Origin: Chloroflexota bacterium
GTDB taxonomy: Bacteria > Chloroflexota > Dormibacteria > Dormibacterales > Dormibacteraceae
Direction: 5' to 3'
DNA: 9,915 nt
Assembly: GCA_005880755.1 (NCBI GenBank)
Contig: VBGV01000124.1
Coordinates: 1-9,915, forward strand
Below, piece after piece: positions 7,833-9,915 of the stretch. A program made the position numbers and the translations under genes. Each line of letters opens with the position of its first letter. Positions within the stretch are counted from its first letter, which is position 1. The notes below the pieces were generated by a model. The model had not been told where the DNA came from, made no database searches, and saw nothing but the letters and a program-made list of their open reading frames with translations.

Positions 7833-7838
7833 CCCCCC
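7833..7838 (-). promoter_or_regulatory. Ribosome binding site of the catalytic subunit gene
   Basis: A run of six G on the minus strand lies 6 nt before the TTG at 7826-7824. It is a partial Shine-Dalgarno match that supports the TTG start; nearby GTG triplets (7833-7831 and 7831-7829) are out of frame. Confidence 0.5.
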
Positions 7839-7841
7839 GAA

Positions 7842-7859
7842 TGAGCTGACGCTAGCTCA
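7842..7859. repeat. Perfect 6+6 bp inverted repeat over the -10 box, possible operator
   Basis: TGAGCT (7842-7847) and AGCTCA (7854-7859) are exact reverse complements separated by 6 bp. The repeat covers the predicted -10 box and the likely transcription start of the catalytic gene, the place expected for a repressor dimer. On the minus strand TGAGC also occurs directly repeated 12 bp upstream (7870-7866), inside the promoter spacer. No T-run follows, so it is not an intrinsic terminator for the upstream gene. The regulator is unknown. Confidence 0.45.
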
Positions 7860-7877
7860 GGGCGGCGCTCACGTCAA
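7849..7877 (-). promoter_or_regulatory. Predicted sigma70-type promoter of the formate dehydrogenase operon
   Basis: On the minus strand, TTGACG (7877-7872) matches the -35 consensus at 5 of 6 positions. After exactly 17 bp comes TAGCGT (7854-7849), which fits the TAnnnT form of a -10 box. Transcription would begin near 7842, giving a leader of about 15 nt that still holds the G-rich ribosome binding site. It lies in the 83-bp gap between the luciferase-like gene and the catalytic gene, so the operon can be transcribed independently of tal. Confidence 0.6.
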
Positions 7878-7909
7878 GTTTGGATTGCGCCCTGCGCGCG
7901 CCCGGCGTT

Positions 7910-8338
7910 TCAGCCGGTTGAGATCAGGAGGTCGCTGCGGTCGTCAGGCTCGGGGTTGCGCAGCAGGTCGATCAGCCGCAGGTCCCAGGCCACGATCACG
8001 CCCGTGGCTCCGGCAGCCTCATGCTCCGCGAGCGCAGCGGCCCAGGCGCTCCTGTCGGGTGGGATGGGAATTTTGACCCAGCGCTCGCCGTCCGGCTCTC
8101 CGACCACCACGCGGCCGCGGCTCAGCTGCTGAAGGATCGCGGCGGGCTCGGGGTTCGAGAGCCGCAGCCGTATTCGGTCGGTCACGGCAGCGATCGCACC
8201 CATGAGGATCGATTGATCCAGGCCTTCGCCCTCGAGCCCGATCATCGCGGCACCCGCCGCCTCCAGCGCCCTCACGTCGGCCAGGAACTCTCCCGTATCA
8301 CTGATCGTGGCCGGCAGCGTCACCGCGACCCTGATCAC
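7910..8338 (-). CDS. Small luciferase-like monooxygenase-related protein, function unknown
   Basis: A 142-residue cytoplasmic protein starting at GTG 8338-8336. It reads like a condensed luciferase-like (F420/FMN-dependent) TIM barrel: a first strand (IRVAVTLPA, residues 2-10), a helix plus strand (FLADVRALEAAGAAMIGLEG, about 18-37), then ILMGAIAAVTDRIRLRL (about 44-60), the usual spot for an LLM AIAAxTxRIRLG motif. The C-terminal part (HEAAGATGVIVAWDLRLIDLLRNPEPD) resembles the last strand and helix of the barrel. Family members have about 280-350 residues, so the middle is missing and catalysis is doubtful. It lies 10 bp after the transaldolase stop and probably shares its transcript. It may be a remnant, or a small protein that only resembles LLM folds. 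That it is coding is supported by its tight spacing and protein-like sequence; the family link is tentative. Confidence 0.65.
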   Translation of the reverse strand: MIRVAVTLPATISDTGEFLADVRALEAAGAAMIGLEGEGLDQSILMGAIAAVTDRIRLRLSNPEPAAILQQLSRGRVVVGEPDGERWVKIPIPPDRSAWAAALAEHEAAGATGVIVAWDLRLIDLLRNPEPDDRSDLLISTG

Positions 8339-8348
8339 ACCGTCAAAT

Positions 8349-9473
8349 CTAGCGCGGAATCCTTACCTTGCCGAGGTGTTCGATCGATTCGCGGAATGAT
8401 TTGGCGAATCCGGACACCCCTTCGTCCTCGAGCTCCTGCGTGATCGCGGCCAGGTCGATGCCGACCATCGCAAGCCGTTCGAGGACGTGCCGCGCACCGT
8501 CAACGTCCTTCTGCAGCGTGAGCTCGACCTGCCCGTGGTCACGGAAAGCTTCGAAAGTCGCCACCGGCATCGTGTTGATGGTGGCCGGACCGATCAGCTC
8601 CTCGACGTACATCGTGTCGCGATAGCGGGGATTCTTGGTCGAGGTGCTGGCCCAAAGGCATCGCTGCACCGCTGCGCCCGCCGACCTGAGTGCGTCCCAA
8701 CGCGAGCCGGAATGAAGCTGTGTGAACAGCGCGTATGCCAGCTTCGAGTTGGCGACCGCAGCCCGTCCGAGCAGGCCCTCCAGCTCGGGCCGGCGCGTCG
8801 AATCGAGCTGCTCCATCTTTTTCGTGAGCTGCTCGTCGACTTTGGTGTCGACCCGGCTTACGAAAAAGCTCGCCACGCTGTGCACGCGGCCCAGGTCGCC
8901 GCCCCTGGCCCGATGCTGCTCGAGGCCCGCGAGAAATGCTTCGACCACCTTGACATAGCGCTCGATGCCGAAGATGAGCGTGACGTTGATGTTCGCGCCC
9001 TCGGCGATCATCGTCTGGATCGCGGGCAGTCCCGCCGGCGTCGCCGGGATCTTCACCATCACGTTCGGACGTGCGCATCGCCGCTGCAGCTCCCGCGCCG
9101 CAGCGATCGTGCGCTCGGTATCGCCGGCGATCTCGGGCGAAACCTCGATGCTGACGAAGCCGTCGCCACCGTGCTCTCGGTCGTAGACGGGACGGAAGAC
9201 GTCGGCCGCCGCCTGTACGTCCTCGATGAGCAGGTCCCACACGATCGATTCGGGCTCCTGCCGCGCGTCGAGACGTCGCGCGACCTCGTCCGCATAGGCG
9301 TCCGAGCTCTCGAGCGCCCTGGCGAAGATGGTCGGATTCGCGGTGACTCCGGTTACGCCGGCATCGCGGTAGCGGGCCAGCAGGCCGGAACGGATCATGG
9401 TGCGGTCGATCTGATCGAGCCAGACGCTCTGGCCCAGCCGCTTCAGCTCGGCGATCGGGTCTGTCTTTTCCAA
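8349..9473 (-). CDS. tal: Transaldolase
   Basis: The 374-residue enzyme transfers a dihydroxyacetone unit between sedoheptulose 7-phosphate and glyceraldehyde 3-phosphate in the cytoplasmic pentose phosphate pathway. The Schiff-base lysine is K141 in NVMVKIPATPAG. Other family signatures are VWLDQIDR (D20), GVTANPTIF (residues 42-50), FVSIEVSP (E110), EGANINVTLIF and VASFFVSRVD. Length and the SVWLDQIDR opening fit the mycobacterial/cyanobacterial-type branch; it is not fused to phosphoglucose isomerase, as some actinobacterial and chloroflexal forms are. The start is TTG at 9473-9471, supported by GGAGG (9485-9481) 7 nt upstream. The small luciferase-like gene follows after 10 bp. A link to formate oxidation is not evident. 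Confidence 0.95.
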   Translation of the reverse strand: MEKTDPIAELKRLGQSVWLDQIDRTMIRSGLLARYRDAGVTGVTANPTIFARALESSDAYADEVARRLDARQEPESIVWDLLIEDVQAAADVFRPVYDREHGGDGFVSIEVSPEIAGDTERTIAAARELQRRCARPNVMVKIPATPAGLPAIQTMIAEGANINVTLIFGIERYVKVVEAFLAGLEQHRARGGDLGRVHSVASFFVSRVDTKVDEQLTKKMEQLDSTRRPELEGLLGRAAVANSKLAYALFTQLHSGSRWDALRSAGAAVQRCLWASTSTKNPRYRDTMYVEELIGPATINTMPVATFEAFRDHGQVELTLQKDVDGARHVLERLAMVGIDLAAITQELEDEGVSGFAKSFRESIEHLGKVRIPR

Positions 9474-9531
9474 ATACTCCCCTCCAACTGTGAAACGCCA
9501 GCGGGTCCCTCTTTACTCCCATACTCGCTGG
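9474..9531. promoter_or_regulatory. Divergent tal / thioesterase intergenic promoter region
   Basis: These 58 bp must hold or overlap the promoters of both divergent genes. On the plus strand TTTACT (9512-9517) and CATACT (9520-9525) each match a -10 box at 4 of 6 positions. The second lies only 6 nt before the ATG at 9532 and would give a leaderless mRNA. No convincing -35 box is seen for either direction. Confidence 0.35.
9477..9485 (-). promoter_or_regulatory. Strong ribosome binding site fixing the TTG start of tal
   Basis: GGAGGGGAG on the minus strand (9485-9477) places GGAGG 7 nt before TTG 9473-9471. No ATG or GTG at a comparable distance precedes the conserved N-terminus, so this decides the start. 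Confidence 0.8.
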
Positions 9532-9915
9532 ATGACCGATCGCGACGCGACCGAAAAGATTCGTCAGCTGATGCCACTTGCCGCAACGCTCGACATGCGG
9601 GCCGACGCGTACACAGCGGACCAGGTCGCGATCTCCCTGGACTGGGCTCCGTCCCTGTGCACGGCCGGCGGCGTACTCCACGGCGGCGTGATCATGGCGG
9701 TGGCCGATTCGTCCGGCGGCGCGTGCGCAATGTTGAACCTTCCACAAGATGCATCCGGCACGGCGACGATCGAATCGAAGACCAATTTCATGGGTGCGGT
9801 CAGAAGCGGGAGCGTGACCGCCACGTCAACCCCACTGCACTGCGGCGGCACCACGATCGTCGTCGAGACCGAGGTGCGCGACTCCCGCGGCAAGCTGGTC
9901 GCGAAGGTCACGCAA
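9532..9915 (+). CDS. PaaI/YdiI-type hotdog-fold thioesterase (partial, first 128 residues)
   Basis: The frame starts at ATG 9532 and is open to the right edge; the family usually has about 135-150 residues, so little is missing. The hotdog signature is clear: a strand ending in LDWAPSLCTAGG, the HGG motif at 50-52 on the central helix, and D59, the usual place of the catalytic acid, in MAVADSSGGACA. Then come ATIESKTNFMGAVRSG, typical of PaaI proteins, and the final strands (TTIVVETEVRDSRGKLVAKVTQ). Members hydrolyse acyl- or aryl-CoA thioesters in the cytoplasm; the substrate here cannot be told. It is divergent from tal with 58 bp between starts and has no clear ribosome binding site. Confidence 0.92.
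   Translation, partial: MTDRDATEKIRQLMPLAATLDMRADAYTADQVAISLDWAPSLCTAGGVLHGGVIMAVADSSGGACAMLNLPQDASGTATIESKTNFMGAVRSGSVTATSTPLHCGGTTIVVETEVRDSRGKLVAKVTQ

Noticed and set aside
7842..7859. Intrinsic terminator after the luciferase-like gene
   Set aside because: The hairpin is short (6 bp), is not followed by a T-run on the minus strand and coincides with a good promoter; an operator is the better reading.
8539..9747. A 402-codon minus-strand open frame overlapping tal and the thioesterase start
   Set aside because: It overlaps two well-supported genes in another frame and its translation is Arg/Gly/Ala-rich shadow sequence.

Overview
The window is GC-rich, densely packed bacterial DNA. Its core is a complete minus-strand operon for a membrane-bound, periplasm-facing formate dehydrogenase of the FdnGHI type. 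Frequent GTG and TTG starts, the GC-rich codon use, a mycobacterial-type transaldolase, a DUF6457 protein and a luciferase-like (F420-type) fragment suggest a soil or subsurface lineage of Actinobacteriota or Chloroflexota/Dormibacterota type. This placement is an inference from gene content only and is weak.

Layout from left to right: (1) a minus-strand gamma-glutamyltransferase-family gene that runs off the left edge (1-804); (2) a short plus-strand DUF6457 gene (829-1119), divergent from the first and convergent with the operon end; (3) the formate dehydrogenase operon, transcribed leftward: catalytic subunit (7826-4770), fdhE (4770-3898), four-cluster ferredoxin subunit (3897-3097), NrfD-type membrane subunit (3097-2186) and mrp/apbC (2196-1123). 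All junctions in it abut or overlap by 1 to 11 bases; (4) a small luciferase-like protein gene (8338-7910) and a transaldolase gene (9473-8349), also leftward and probably one unit; (5) a divergent PaaI-type thioesterase gene (9532 onward) that runs off the right edge.

The central result is that the catalytic subunit is one selenoprotein gene of 1018 residues interrupted by an in-frame UGA at 7238-7236. The UGA sits where formate dehydrogenase N carries selenocysteine (residue 197, followed by His-Gly-Pro). A 7-bp stem with an AGUUU loop starts 11 nt after the UGA and matches a bacterial SECIS element. A naive annotation would split this gene in two. The organism must therefore carry selA, selB, selC and selD elsewhere; none are in this window.

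How the parts fit: the Tat-exported Mo/W-bisMGD selenoprotein oxidises formate in the periplasm. The ferredoxin subunit, with 16 cysteines and a C-terminal membrane anchor, carries electrons to an eight-helix NrfD-type quinone-interacting subunit, which stands in place of the usual cytochrome b556 (FdnI). FdhE serves maturation, Mrp is a likely Fe-S carrier, and the adjacent DUF6457 protein may belong to molybdenum cofactor synthesis. A promoter with TTGACG and TAGCGT boxes lies just upstream of the catalytic gene, and a perfect 6+6 inverted repeat overlaps its -10 box, so a repressor site is plausible.

I found no CRISPR array, mobile element, tRNA or rRNA. No stretch without a gene exceeds 100 bases.
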